Source of the DNA: Bettongia penicillata ogilbyi
Lineage: Eukaryota > Chordata > Mammalia > Diprotodontia > Potoroidae
Direction: 5' to 3'
NCBI GenBank assembly: GCA_023548195.1
Contig: JAJHZJ010000061.1
Coordinates: 7,685,374-7,749,373 of the forward strand
DNA length: 64,000 nucleotides
Shown here piece by piece: positions 45,181-56,520 of the stretch. Position 1 is the first letter of the stretch; each line of letters opens with the position of its first letter. The notes below the pieces were generated by a model that saw nothing but the letters and a program-made list of their open reading frames with translations, was not told the DNA's origin and ran no database searches. Position numbers and translations under genes: made by a program.

Positions 45181-45334
45181 TTCAAGGACATATCTTTGAC
45201 ACAAAGTGATACTATGGGGACTCATGGGATTAACAATACTGTGTAATATTCTCACTTAAATTCTTATAAATGGTCCTTCTTTTGCAATAATGGAGGTGGG
45301 GGAGTAAGATGAGCATTTATATAGCACCTAACTG

Positions 45335-45530
45335 CCAGGTACAGGGCCATCTCCAGTCATCCTGATCTATGTCTTACTACTGGACCCAAATGACTCCAGA
45401 GGAGAAAGTGAGGCTGGTAACTTTGGGCAGCCCTCCCTCACTTAAATCTAATTCCCTTGCAAGTCATGTCATCATCTTCCTCATGTCATGATCCTCTTCA
45501 AGAATGAAGGACAAACAACAAGTTGTGAGT
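45335..45530 (+). repeat. Marsupial SINE of a second type, possibly RTE-mobilised
   Basis: It has CCATCTCCAGTCATCCTGAT, ATGACTCCAGAGGAGAAAGT, GCAAGTCATGTCATCATCTT and the end GAATGAAGGACAAACAACAA. I recall this as a common marsupial SINE whose AAGGACAAACAACA tail suggests RTE help; the class is an inference. Confidence 0.55.
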
Positions 45531-45585
45531 AGTTTAAGCTGCCCCACTGGGGACCCAACTGGCCAGTTCCAGTTGGGCAACAGCG

Positions 45586-45668
45586 TTCCTTCCTTCCTTC
45601 CTTCCTTCCTTCCTTCCTTCCTTCCTTCCTTCCTTCCTTCCTTCCTTCCTTCCTTCCTTCCTTCCTTC
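45586..45668. repeat. (TTCC)n microsatellite
   Basis: About 20 pure TTCC units. Confidence 0.99.
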
Positions 45669-46555
45669 TCAGTGACTATTTAATGTTTGTCTTTGAATTC
45701 CCCAGTGCCTAGCACAGAGTCTAGCAATATAGACTTCTTTTTCCTGTCTTTCATGAGGTCCAGCCACTCTTGCCAACTTCTAAATACATTTATTGGATAA
45801 TGAGAAGGCAAAGTCCTCATGGGGTATAGTACCACAATTGCTGTCAATGAAAATAGATTACTATGAAAAATGCCATATCTGTTTGATTTCACTTTTTTTT
45901 GTCATCTCTAATAAAAAAAAAGTCTTTCAGGAGTTCATCTTTGCATATAGATGACTTTGGAGATCTGCCAGGTTTCACCAGACCATAAAAATCTTGAGTG
46001 TTGGAGATGGAGGCAGACTATGATGTATTTATTGTTCAAGGGCCAGTTCAACCAAGTAAGAGGAGACTCCTCACCAGAAAACTGGCCATCAGGTAACAGC
46101 TTTACTGTTGTTGCTTTTGCCCTAGATAACTCACAAAATTTCCTAAAATTTCTTTCTTCTTTTGAAGTGATTAAAGGAAAGTGACTAACGTGGTGGTAAA
46201 GATGGAAGGCAGGGTTATCATGAATTACACAGTTTTAAAGCCCTCTGCATATATCAATTTAACTCCTTTTACTTTTGAGGGTACAAATTTATATTCACAT
46301 GAAAGTTTTTGTCCAAAGATCAGTTATTTCTGGAGGGACTTGATGATATCCATATTAATATTCTCACTGTAATAAAAACCACATGACATAAAGAAGTTGC
46401 ATTTAAATGGAAGGATTACCTAAATTCAGACATTTAAATATAAAGGGACTGTGGGAGTTTCTTTTGTGGTATACTCCCTAATCAATATGAAATAAAAGTT
46501 AATGGGACACTTCCAGGACCTCATCATTTTGCAAACAGAGCACCATGAAGATCAT

Positions 46556-46665
46556 GCTGTTGTTTTAGTCATTTTCAGTCATGTCTAATTCTTTGTGATC
46601 TCTTTGGGAGTTTTCTTGGCAAAGATACTAGAGTGGCTTGCCATTTCCCTCTCCAAATGTTGATC
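46556..46665 (-). repeat. Marsupial SINE, 3' half only
   Basis: TTGTTTTAGTCATTTTCAGT, TTCTTGGCAAAGATACTAGA and GCTTGCCATTTCCCTCTCC; the tRNA-derived head is absent. Confidence 0.8.
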
Positions 46666-46799
46666 ATGTACCAGCATGTATTACAGTGGATTAAGACATG
46701 AAGAAATTGTATCAAGAATATGCAGTGACTTCAATGTAGAAGCACACATGGGGAATGACACTGAATATTATTTGGGAGAATATTCAAGTCACAGATGTT

Positions 46800-47020
46800 A
46801 CTAACCCATGGTCTTTGAACTTGTTAAAAAAAATCTTAATAACTGTATTTCATTGTAATTGGTTTCCTATACTATCCTATGTATTTATGTGAAACACTTA
46901 AAATGAAAACGTTTAAAAAACATTTTAAAAAATTTAAAAATAATTTAAAATTATTCTGAGAAGAGGTTCACAGACTGCCAAAGAGATCAATGACACACAA
47001 AACCAGTTTAGAACTTGTGT
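46800..47020 (+). repeat. hAT-type MITE remnant
   Basis: It shares CTGTATTTCATTGTAATTGG, TTCTGAGAAGAGGTTCACAG and ACTGCCAAAGAGATCAATG with the copies at 21240 and 62500. Confidence 0.55.
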
Positions 47021-47753
47021 TTTGGGAACAAGAAATGAAAGGGAAGAATGACTAGTAGGCTTTTCAGAAGAACAAAATCAGACAGCAGTCACAACAGGAA
47101 ATTAATTAGATTTTAACAGTTAAGAAATGTCTGGCTAATAATTTTTTCTTAACTGATTAGAGCAAAAGTCAAAATAAATGCCAAATTAGAAGGACAACAA
47201 TGAAAAGAAGCAATTGCAGAAGCTCCAGTCTGACCTTTAGTAGTCAAACCATCAACTCCAGAAAATAGATAAAAGTAAACATGTTGACTCCATTGTTAAC
47301 TCTTACCAGTTTAACCTACATACCACATTTGCCACAATGAAGAGGCTAAAAGAACCCAGAAACTGCAACCAATTGAACAACTCCTGAAGCCTCAGCAATT
47401 TCCTGGTCAACAAGGGCTAACAACTAAAGTCAAGGATGACTCAGAGGATTTCAATATTTACTTGAATTACAGGAAGATGGAAAATTTTAAGTAGTTTCAC
47501 AAAATAATACACAGCAGTTAAGGTGAAAAGAAGACCACAAAGAACTTGGCATGAGATCAAGTTGAGTAAGATTATCCTTAGAGCATTTTTTGATAAAAAA
47601 AAATCCTAATATTCTATATATGAGTTATTATTATTTTGCTATATCTACCCAGGTATTTTCTAGCTTTCCTTACAAAGGATGTCATTTTGAACTGGCTTAC
47701 CTTGTAACAAACAAATTTTGCTGTAATACAAGTCCCAAAGAATCCACTGGAAT

Positions 47754-47755
<2 letters not shown>

Positions 47756-47808
<53 letters not shown>

Positions 47809-47817
47809 ATGTGTGTT
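47756..47817. repeat. (GT)n/(GTAT)n microsatellite
   Basis: About 18 GT units followed by five ATGT units. Confidence 0.97.
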
Positions 47818-48794
47818 TACTAGGTAAAACTGTCTCTTTCCCAGGTTCTTGACACAATAACCATCTCTTATGATAAACTGTACATTCTTACTGGAAGCTC
47901 AACTACCATGGTTTCCATATGGTTCAGATCATTTATTGCAACTTAACCACTTGATTTGTCCTTGTGGCTTTCTTTTTTATCTCCCTGCTCTTCCAGCTTT
48001 CTTCATTTTATGTCTGACAACAACCTCTCTCCCCTAGAGGAAAGGACTAGGTCTCCCAGAGGTATTTACTTCTAGTCATTGGAGAAGACAGAAGTACAGA
48101 AAGAAATATTTGGTATTTAAGAAATAAGTTAAGCATAATTTTCAAACCAAAAGGCTCCCTTAAATACCCAACTTAGTGGAAGGGTGCTAACCATGCTCCC
48201 TTGGATTAATTTAGTTTTGTGAATGAAAACCATGGCTTAAATGAGTTGTGGTCCTTGGCATTTGGAGTGTAAATAGGGTCTTAGTATTTCAGAAAACAGC
48301 TAATCCTTTCTAACTGCTCCCATTACTCTTAGATGGCATAAACTGGATAGGGTTTTCCCCACTGGTTTCCCTAATGGCCACAGCTAATGCTGCTGGAAAA
48401 TGGAATCATTTGCTCTAATTCAAGCTATTTTTTTTAGCCTGTCCCTCTATTACCAGAACTGAGCTGCTGATGGTAATACTACATTGCCAGCTGTTTGTAA
48501 TAAATGGCTTTCATTGATTTTTTTTCTTTCTGAATCAAACCTAGAAGAAAAGATTTCTCACAATGAGAAGGTGAAAGAATTGGGGATAAAGAGTTTGGGA
48601 GGAGTTACCAGCACACTGTCAGTAATTAGCTGCCTTTAAAAATGCTTCTTGGTTTTGAGAATTGTGACAATGTCAAGAAGAGCATGCCTATTATAAACAC
48701 CTTGACATAGGTCTTCCCTTCTCTCAGAAGAGGAGTCAAAGAGCCCAGTTATCAGAATTATGCCCATACTATTTATTTCCATTTCCAGAGTGAC

Positions 48795-48990
48795 AGACAT
48801 CATGGCATGGTAAAAAGAGCATGATTTGGAGTCAGAAGGCATGGGTTTAAATTCCATCTCTGTTGCATGTTCTCTGTGTGACTTTAGACCCTCACTTCAT
48901 CTCTATGGCTCTCTGGTCACTTGTTCTGAAAGCTGGGGGTTAGACTAGGGGGTTGTAGACGTTCTCTACAATCCATTCCAGTTCTAGGTC
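48795..48990 (+). repeat. MIR-type SINE
   Basis: GGCATGGTAAAAAGAGCATG, TTGGAGTCAGAAGGCATGGG, CTGTGTGACTTTAGACC and the GGGGGTTAGACTAGGG end. Confidence 0.75.
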
Positions 48991-49147
48991 AAAGATCTTT
49001 AACCAGGGTGCTTAGGGAGTGGAGTGGTCCTGAGTCACTATTGGAGGGCCTGTCAAGAGATGCAATAATCTTTAACAGGAAGTTTTTATCTAGTGAGAGC
49101 CAAAAGATGGAAGGAATGTCGGAAGGAAATGTCTAGAATGACGGGAA

Positions 49148-49325
49148 GTTGCTTGGTGTGGTGAAAAGAGCAGTAAGAGAGAGAGAGACCAAGAACCTGG
49201 GTTCAGATGTTCCTTTTGAGGTCTCAGGTAAGCCATTCTGTTCTCTGGACCTCAGCTATTTCTGATGTAAAATGAGAAGATTGGACTACGTGGCCTCTGA
49301 GACCCTATCAAGTTCTGGAGGTCTT
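49148..49325 (+). repeat. MIR-type SINE
   Basis: GTGGTGAAAAGAGCAGTAAG, TCTGGACCTCAGCTATTTCT, TGTAAAATGAGAAGATTGGA and GAGACCCTATCAAGTTCTGG. Confidence 0.72.
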
Positions 49326-50739
49326 TGCCATGGGAACTTTTTTTTACTGTAGACCGAGAGGTCCAGATGAAATGATGGGAAAAGAACACAGAGGATTAGA
49401 ACTGGGAAGGGTTGGACTTATGCAAGACTGAAGAAAGGTAGTGGGGAAAAGAGATTTTAACAAGATAGACTAATTCAGAATGATCCAGATTATCAAGGTA
49501 GGAATTAGGAATTTGCTAATTACCATCTCTCCCTTCACTGCTGAAATAAAGGTGAAAGCTTTCATCCCTAGACATTTTGTGGTATTCTTTGTGTGCTCCA
49601 GGTAAGCAAGAGAGTGTAGAGGTTGGTGAGGGAACTGAGGAGAACCATTCTTCATTGCCCACTTTCCCATGATGATCTCAAAGAACGCTAAGAATTTCAA
49701 CATTGGCTAGAATTTCAATATATTTTTCCTCTAGAAAATCATTCAGAAGGTTTCCTTCTCTTTTAAAATAAACAGTTTCCCACAGGAATCATGCCTAACT
49801 TCTTCAAGCAGTTTTGAAGTCAATGGCATTGTTGATTCAAAGCTACTTGGTGCCTTCCTATCAGGCAGTCATGGCAGGCAAATCAAGTGTTATATCAAAT
49901 GTGGGCCTTTGGTATTCTTCATTAATAATTAAGCCTCGCTGGCACTCTTGCAAGATGCTGTCAGCATTTTGATCCTAAATTTACAAAAGAGGAGAAGCAG
50001 AGAGAGGTTAAATTTCCTGCCTGAGTCCATGCGACAGCCCAGGGTCCCCAAGGGCTTTCTGATGAATGGGGGCCACTCACACATCCCTTTCATTTGCTGA
50101 GCTTTCCAGGGTCTCCTATATTCATTTTCAATTAGCTTGAGTCATATTCCAAGAGGGAAGTAAGAGAGCTAATGTAAAAGCCAAAGCTCCTAAGGAGGGA
50201 GCCCATTATGAATGCATCAGTGTAGGTGAAAAGGTTTGCTCCAATCTGAAACATTATAATTATGCTTTTTTTTCTAGCGTGTTTAAATGTTCTTTTAAGC
50301 AGGGCTCTAAACTTCCATGATGGACTGATTTCAATGGGGCTTGGGGGAGGAGGTTGTAGGGGAGACTGAATAAAGTGTTCTTTAGTCATCTTTAAAGTCA
50401 AAACCCAGAAATGTTTCATTTCCTTGTTTACCCCTTATTTTCTGAGAAACACTCTTCGATTTTTCAAGAAAGGTATATAAGATGGTAACATGCTGCGTCC
50501 CTGATCTCCCTAATGTGACCAAGCTCTTGTTGGTTTTCCTTAGTTGCTGCACTAAGGTGTCTCTTTTTCCACATAAACCCTGTACGTTTCTTTCTATTCA
50601 TAGTGAACAAGACCACTAATATTACTTTGCCCTTGTACCTTACACTCTCCACAAAGCTCTTAATGAACATGATTTCATTAAAGCCTCAAATGTGAACTAG
50701 GACACATTTCCATATCTATATCCGCTGAGTCATTCAACC

Positions 50740-50817
50740 TCTGTTTATATATGTATGCTTATATATGTGTATACGTGTGTAGTTATATACATATATGTAT
50801 GTATTTATGTAAATAGA
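50740..50817. repeat. TATG-rich simple sequence
   Basis: Alternating TATATGTG, TATACGTG and ATGTATGT steps. Confidence 0.85.
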
Positions 50818-50884
50818 TAGCCACCATTAGTGCCAAAATCTAGACTAGTACCCCATATTTCCTGTCTCTTTGTCCAGTGATCAC

Positions 50885-51480
50885 TCACTCATTTATTCAT
50901 TCAATAAGTATGTTCTGAGTGCCTACTATGTACACGACATTACGTTTAATAGTGTGGGACTGCAAAGAAATTCAAGACATGGTTTCTGCCTTCCAGAAGC
51001 TAACAATATTGTTAAGGAGAAGAACATTATACACAAATAACTAAATACAAGGCAATCAGCGATATATGATAGATAAATGGTAAAGACAATAAGTGCCATT
51101 CAAATTTGGAGAAGGGGAGGCTTGCTTTCAGTTATTGTGATACAAGAAAGCTTCATGAAAGAGATGACATTTGAGCTGGGTATGGAAGAATGGTTAGGAT
51201 GTTGACAGGTAGAATAAGGGAGGAAATCATTTCCAGATGGGGAATGGTACGAGCAAGAAGAAAGGAAATTTCAAGGGATAGTCAGAGGTTTGGGAGTAGA
51301 TTATTCTGACCTGAGAAGAGAGAAGGTTTGTATAAGAGAAGCAGGAGAAAAGAATTAGAAAAGGAATTTGGGGTAAGACTGTCTAGGGGGCCATTGTATT
51401 CCAGACCAAGAGACTGGATTTTTGAGTAGACAATAGGAAGTCATTAGAAGCTTTGCACAGAGTATGCAAAGAGTGTGTTA
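50885..51480 (-). repeat. L2 LINE fragment
   Basis: It starts with the reverse L2 end (AAGTATGTTCTGAGTGCCTA) and continues CTTCCAGAAGCTAACAATAT, AGCTTCATGAAAGAGATGAC, TTTGAGCTGGG, and GACTGGATTTTTGAGTAGAC. Confidence 0.68.
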
Positions 51481-52076
51481 GGTTGAATTATTGCCTGAGG
51501 TATGAAATATGGAATGGAGCAGGAAGCATGACATAGTGAAGACTTAGACTAAGGTGGTGGCAGAGGGCACAGGAAGTAAGGAATGGATGGGAAAATGTCA
51601 TGGAGGAAAAATCCACTAGCCTTCAGACTGAGCTGAGACAGAGAGAGGATCCAGAGACAACTTCTGGGTTTCAAGCCTGAGTGACATAAGCAGAAATATC
51701 CCAGGAAACGTACAACCCTTTGCTTGGCAGGCTAATTATGTTATATTTGTCATGGGGGGAGGATGACCTCGATCATTTCGAATTTGGTTGTAATTTTCAT
51801 ACTAATTTGTTCTGCAACTTATTTAGGTTTCCTCAGTGAAATTCAGAGCGCCCCCCAGACCTCTCTGAGGCAGAGGCCAGAGTAGCGAAATAAAGAGATG
51901 GGGAACAATTACAAACCCAGAAAATTAAAGGACAGGATATGAACAGTCAATTCAAGATGGAAGCTATTTAAAAAGTGGTTAATAGTCAGACGGATTTTAT
52001 CTCTCTGGCAACAGATATGTGCTCAAAATGAAATATTCCTCTTGTTTCCAAATTCCATTTAAGCATCAATATTTAC

Positions 52077-52123
52077 CTTAATAGCTCCCCCACAGAAGCC
52101 AAAAACAGAATGTTCACGCATCC
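52077..52123 (-). CDS. WD40 gene, 47-nt micro-exon, most 5' exon found
   Basis: This exon encodes GCVNILFLASVGELL plus two bases of Arg and fits the phase of exon 41549-41666 (ELL-R-TWKKLPP). The acceptor CTTCCTATCTTGCAG|GGA and donor AAG|GTAAAT are both good. In the family this segment follows a Phe-Gly-Asp-Asp-Gly strand coded by the exon before it; I did not find that exon between 52124 and 64000, so it is either missed or outside the window. Among the alternative frames, one has a stop and the other breaks the phase, which supports this reading. Confidence 0.82.
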
Positions 52124-52544
52124 CTGCAAGATAGGAAGGAGAAAAAAATCACAAACTTCAGGGGACAAGAAAACAACATGTACCCTTTATTTCCTGAGCA
52201 CCCAAAGCTCATTTTCTCCCGGCAACAGCCACAAGCAATATTTCTCCCAGCTTCCAAAGACACAAGATTGTTCTTTACTTCAGCATTTCCTCCTTAAAAG
52301 AAATGTGTGAACTAGGGAGCAAGTGAGGCTACTGTGACCTTGAGTAGGAGATAAACCTGCACAAAACAAACTGTTATTTTTCTGGAGCCAGGGTTAAAAG
52401 AGGCATAAAAATAGGACCTTATGGTAAACAGAAACCAAGATTTCTTTCCCAACCTGTTCTTCCACAAAGTCCAACTTGGGGCTATACTAGACACATAGGA
52501 AAAACTATATCTTACAGATAGTTACTCGGTGTGAAGAATAATTG

Positions 52545-52900
52545 TAGCAACTTACATTTACACAGTACTTTAATATCCATGCACACGCTCACTGGTGTCT
52601 CATAATAATCGGGGAGGGGGTGCTGTCATTAGCTGAATTTTTAAAAGAGTGGAAATTGAAATTCAGCAAAGCTAAGAGCCTGGCTAATAAGTCGCATGGC
52701 TGATTAGTGTCTGAGGATAGATTTTAACCATCCTCTAGCATACCTTGGTATCATGGGATCATAGATTTAGAGTGGTAGAGACATTCAAAGTTTATAAAGA
52801 GGTCAACCTCTTTATTTTACAGATGACGAAAGAGAAGTGACTTGTCCAACATCACACAGTAGGTCGCAGAACCGTGTCCTCTGCTCCAAAGTGAGAGATT
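52545..52900 (-). repeat. Two MIR-type SINE fragments in tandem
   Basis: The first (52545-52735) has ACTTACATTTACACAGTACT and GCTAAGAGCCTGGC; the second (52750-52895) has ATCATGGGATCATAGATTTA and TTTACAGATGACGAAAGAG. Confidence 0.65.
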
Positions 52901-53336
52901 CTTTCATTTCACTACTGATTTTTTTTTAGATACACCAAGCCTTTTATCCCTTAGGAACACAGTAGGATAAATTCTGCTTATTTAGTTTCTGGAATCAACC
53001 ACATAGTACTTTCTAGAATCTGAGTGACTATAAAAGATATTCTTTCTCCTTGAGAGGTTTTCTGCTGTCTTTGAGGTCAGTTAGATAGAGAACTCAAGTT
53101 CTGATTTTAATGACTTATAGTCTTATAGACTCCACATCAGGTAGGTTCACACTTTCTCAGTTGGTGGTAAGAATGAAAACAGGAAGCGTAGCAGGATACA
53201 TTCATTAACACAGCACTTGAAAAAATATTAGTCTGGGCATTAAGTGAGTTTTTGTGAAAGTTATAGTATCATAAGTCCTAGACTGTGAGGCAGGGGACCT
53301 GGTCCTAGTCTTGGCTCTGCTACTAAATAATAATAG

Positions 53337-53741
53337 GAAGGAGGAGAAGGAGAGGAGAAGAAGAAGAAGAAGAAGAAGAAGAAGAAGAAGAAGAAGAAGA
53401 AGAAGAAGAAAGAAGAAGAAGAGAAGAAGAAGAAGAAGAAGAAGAAGAAGAAGAAGAAGAAGAAGAAGAAGAAGAAGAGAAGAAGAAGAAGGAGAAGAAG
53501 AAGAAGAAGAAGAAGAAGAAGAAGGAGAAGAAGAAGAAGAAGAAGAAGGAGAAGAAGAAGAAGAAGAAGAAGAAGGAGAAGAAGAAGAAGAAGAAGAAGA
53601 AGAAGAAGGAGAAGAAGAAGAAGAAGAAGAAGAAGAAGAAGGAGAAGAGAAGAAGAAGAAGAAGAAGAAGGAGAAGAAGAAGAAGAAGAAGAAGGAGAAG
53701 AAGAAGAAGAAGAAGAAGAAGGAGAAGAAGAAGAAGAAGAA
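53337..53741. repeat. Long interrupted (GAA)n triplet repeat, about 405 bp
   Basis: Runs of 5 to 15 GAA units are separated by single GGA units or one-base slips (GAGAAG). On the plus strand it is almost all purine. A MIR 5' part (about 53264-53330, CTAGTCTTGGCTCTGCTACT) stops where the repeat begins. The frames of up to 203 codons here are Arg/Lys/Glu or Leu/Ser/Phe runs, not genes. Confidence 0.98.
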
Positions 53742-53754
53742 ACATTTACATAAC

Positions 53755-54010
53755 CCTCTAAGGGCTGTGAAGCAGTGAAGAGTGCTGGGACAGGACTCCA
53801 GAAAATCCAGGTTCAAATCTGGCCCCAGACACTTATTAGCTGTGTGACCCTGGCCAAGTAATTTAACCTCTGCCTCAGTTCCTCAGATGTAAAATGGGGA
53901 CAATAACAGCTCCTGTCTCACAGAGTTGCTATGAGGATCAGATAAGATAATGTTTATTAAGCATTTAGCCCAGAGTCTAGCTTAATAGGTGCTTCATGAA
54001 TACGTCCTTC
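53755..54010 (+). repeat. MIR/THER SINE
   Basis: GCAGTGAAGAGTGCTGGG, CAGACACTTATTAGCTGTGT, CACAGAGTTGCTATGAGGAT and TTTATTAAGCATTTAGCCC. Scraps of two more MIR copies follow to about 54260. Confidence 0.78.
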
Positions 54011-55059
54011 CTTTAATCCACAAAACAACTCTAAGATAGGTGCTATAGTTGTCTCCATAGGTAATAAAACTGAAATAAGTGATGGGATTTGAATTCAGAT
54101 TTTCCTGACTCCAGGTCCAGTCCTCTGTCCGCTACACAATGATGCCTCAATTCAATATTGTCTGTGTGTCCCTGGGTAAGTCACTTAGCTTTGAAGGTAT
54201 TCAGGTCTTCATCGATAAAGTGAGAGAGCAGATACTCTCCAAGGTCCCTTTCAGTGCTAATAGTTACGACTTTAAATACTGTCTGGGTATGAGAGAAAGA
54301 AATGCATCTTTAGTTAAATTGGACTTTGAGGTCATTAGAGTTTCATTTGGAAAAGCATTCTAATTTTTAAAGAATGTTTTTTAATCACTTGACTTTCCCA
54401 GTCTTTCCAAATGCCTACCTACTCATGTGTCTTCCCTTTTCAACTAAACATCCTCTGAATGAGTCTACAAAGTCTTGTTGCTTTCTCACCACACAAGCCC
54501 TCCTTAATCTCTTCAGTCTAGCTTCTGTCCTGCTCCATGGAATTCTTGCTAAAGTTAGTGACCTAAGAAATCCAGTGGTCTTCTTATAAGTCTTCCATCA
54601 TCTCAATGAAATGGATTAACGAAACAGGTTGAAGATAAAGCTAAATAAAGCTATTTGTTAGCTTGTTTTTGCTTCTTACTTGCTGTTTTTAAAGGACCCT
54701 GGGCTTTTAATGGATTGAAAGTATTAGTTAGCCATATGATGAAGCCATCCCACAAAAAGCTAATGCAACCTGGTTTTTGATCCAGATCTGTGATTTCATT
54801 GGCATATGGAACTCCCAGTAAGAAAACTCTTTCTATCAACACAGTTCAATACTTGCTGGACAACTTAATGCCTTGAAGTCATGGTGGAGGATTTTCTCTC
54901 TAACGTGGTGGAAGATTTTCTCTGGGTCCTGTACCAGTCTTTGGGTACCAAGGTGGCTTATCAATGTTCCTTTCAAAATGCAGTACATGGAACTAGATAC
55001 AAACCCATGATGTGGTCTGATTAGGCTGTAGTGCACCAGAACTATCAACATCTTAGTTT

Positions 55060-55185
55060 TTTTATAACTATTTGCAATATAATTTGTCTCTTTTGTAATT
55101 CTGTATATTTTATTTTATATATTTAAAATATTATTCTGCCAAGGGGATATATAATACAAAAAAGGGTAAGAAAAAAGCTCTAGAT
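55060..55185 (+). repeat. Possible hAT-type MITE remnant
   Basis: GCAATATAATTTGTCTCTTT, TGTAATTCTGTATATTTTAT and TTATTCTGCCAAGGGG resemble the inner part of the copies at 21240 and 62500; the ends are lost. Confidence 0.4.
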
Positions 55186-55274
55186 CTTGTATTTATATCA
55201 ATACCAACTAAGGTTATATGAGAGGAAGCATGGCTTAGTAGGTAGAGAGCTGATACTTGAAGCTCTCTGCAAAA

Positions 55275-55560
55275 TGGTTACATCAATTAATGTTTATTAA
55301 GCACCTACTCTTCTCCAGGCACTGTGCTAAGAATGGGGGATGAAAAAAAGAGGAAAAAGACAGACTCTGCCCTCAAGGAGCTTAAAATCAAATTGGGGAG
55401 ACAACATGCAAAGAAATATATACAAAGCAAGCTATATACAGGATAAATAAGAAAAGAGGGAAGGCGCTGGAATTACGGTGGCTTAGGGAGGATTTCCTGT
55501 AGATTTGCGTAGGTTCCACAGCTAATAAATGTCTGAAGTCAGATTTGAACTCATGAAGAT
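55275..55560 (-). repeat. L2 LINE fragment
   Basis: TGTTTATTAAGCACCTACTC, CAGGCACTGTGCTAAGAATG, CTGCCCTCAAGGAGCTTAAA and ATACAAAGCAAGCTATATAC. Confidence 0.75.
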
Positions 55561-55611
55561 GAGTCTGTCTACTATATCACCTAGCTGCCCTACTGTGCCT
55601 TGCATCTAGAA

Positions 55612-55690
55612 CAGGGGTAGGGAAACTGCAGCCAAAAGGCAGAACTTAAGGATTTAGAAGGCCACATATGGCCTTAATCTAGAATGATCT
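55612..55690. repeat. Half of an OposCharlie-like hAT MITE
   Basis: AGGGGTAGGGAAACTGCAGC and GAAGGCCACATATGGCCTTA match the arms of the element at 5190-5385. Confidence 0.5.
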
Positions 55691-55985
55691 AGAATGTCCT
55701 TGCTCCTCACTAACACCTTCTGACTGTCTTGACATCCTTCACGATTCATCTCAAAGCTCTCCTTCAGTAGGAGGCCCTTCCCAGCCCCCAGCCCTAACAG
55801 AGCTCCCCTCTGAAAATACTTCCCATTTACATGTATGCATCCTGTACATGCTTACTTATCTGCATGCTGTCTCCTCCATGGAAATGGAAGGGCAGGGACC
55901 ATGTCTTTGCCTTTCTTTGTATCTCTTGCCCTTAGCAGGACTCCTGGCTCATGATAATTAGTTAGTATATACTTTCTTGCTCCTG
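55690..55985 (+). repeat. L2 LINE 3' end
   Basis: CTTCCCAGCCCCCAGCCCTA, TTACATGTATGCATCCTGTA, GGAAGGGCAGGGACCATGTC and CTTAGCAGGACTCCTGGC. Confidence 0.7.
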
Positions 55986-56175
55986 GATGGACTAAAATCA
56001 CCGAGGATGAGAGGAATAGTCACACCAGTAAATTCAATGAAATACGGCAAAGGAGATAGTGATTAGATTATGACTTAATTGGTTTGAAACTAAATGGCAC
56101 CACTATACTGAAATTCCAAACCATACATAAAAACAAAGAAACTACAGGGCACCTTATATTCCTAGAGAACTACCT

Positions 56176-56410
56176 GGAGCAGTGGTTCTCAAAGTGTGGT
56201 CTGGGGAGTTGCCAAGACCCTTTCAGAGAGCCCATGAGATCAAAAGGATTTTCATAATAATACAGATATTTTCACTTCTGATAAAGTAAATATTGATAGC
56301 TATAACTCACATTAAAAAAAACAAAACCAACTCTTCTTTTTGGCAGGGATCCTCAATAATTTTTAAGAGTGTACAGGGGGTTCCAAGACCAAAAAGACTG
56401 GGTTTGAGTT
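56176..56410 (+). repeat. hAT-Charlie-type MITE
   Basis: It starts GCAGTGGTTCTCAAAGTGTG, contains TTTTCATAATAATACAGATA and ends CAAGACCAAAAAGACTGGG. These match the ends of Charlie-family elements as recalled. The right inverted end (GAGAACCACTG-like) is worn. Confidence 0.6.
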
Positions 56411-56520
56411 AAGTGACTTGCCCAGAGTCACACTGCCTATATGCCCAGAAGTAAAGCTTGAGTCAAGATCTTCCTGGCTTTGAGGCCAGCTCTCTCTATC
56501 CACTTTATCATGTGTGCCCA
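56405..56520 (-). repeat. MIR/SINE fragment
   Basis: AAGTGACTTGCCCAGAGTCA and CTCTCTATCCACTTTATCA in reverse SINE order. Confidence 0.65.

Larger units (their letters stand above)
41667..52076. other. WD40 gene intron, 10.4 kb
   Basis: Besides listed repeats, the stretches 41850-42590 (possibly L2-like at the start), 43065-44690, 45760-46555, 47020-47755, 47820-48795, 49330-50740 and 51480-52076 show no gene or repeat that I can name. The part near 44060-44200 faintly resembles CR1/L3. Confidence 0.6.
2976..52123 (-). other. Partial gene model: WD40 protein of the WDR49/WDR64/EFCAB8 group, seven internal exons
   Basis: Seven minus-strand exons, from high to low coordinate 52077-52123, 41549-41666, 34901-34970, 18954-19200, 14461-14566, 6920-7071 and 2976-3078, join into one open frame of 843 nt (281 codons). 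Every junction keeps phase and has GT/AG ends. The predicted protein has typical WD40 strands, for example GGMDRIIRIWNPY and STDNTVKIWDLENH, the second built across a splice junction. The family (WDR49, WDR64, EFCAB8, and WDY of flies) consists of large double-propeller proteins, some of them linked to cilia. The segment order matches my memory of the family's second propeller. Which paralogue this is cannot be settled without a search; EFCAB8-like is my slight preference. Introns run from about 3.8 to 15.7 kb. Start codon, stop codon and outer exons were not found. The intact frame argues for a working gene and against a pseudogene. Confidence 0.85.

Noticed and set aside
53205..53816. Frames of 203, 155 and 140 codons over the GAA repeat
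   Set aside because: They encode only Ser/Phe/Leu or Arg/Glu/Lys runs forced by the triplet repeat.
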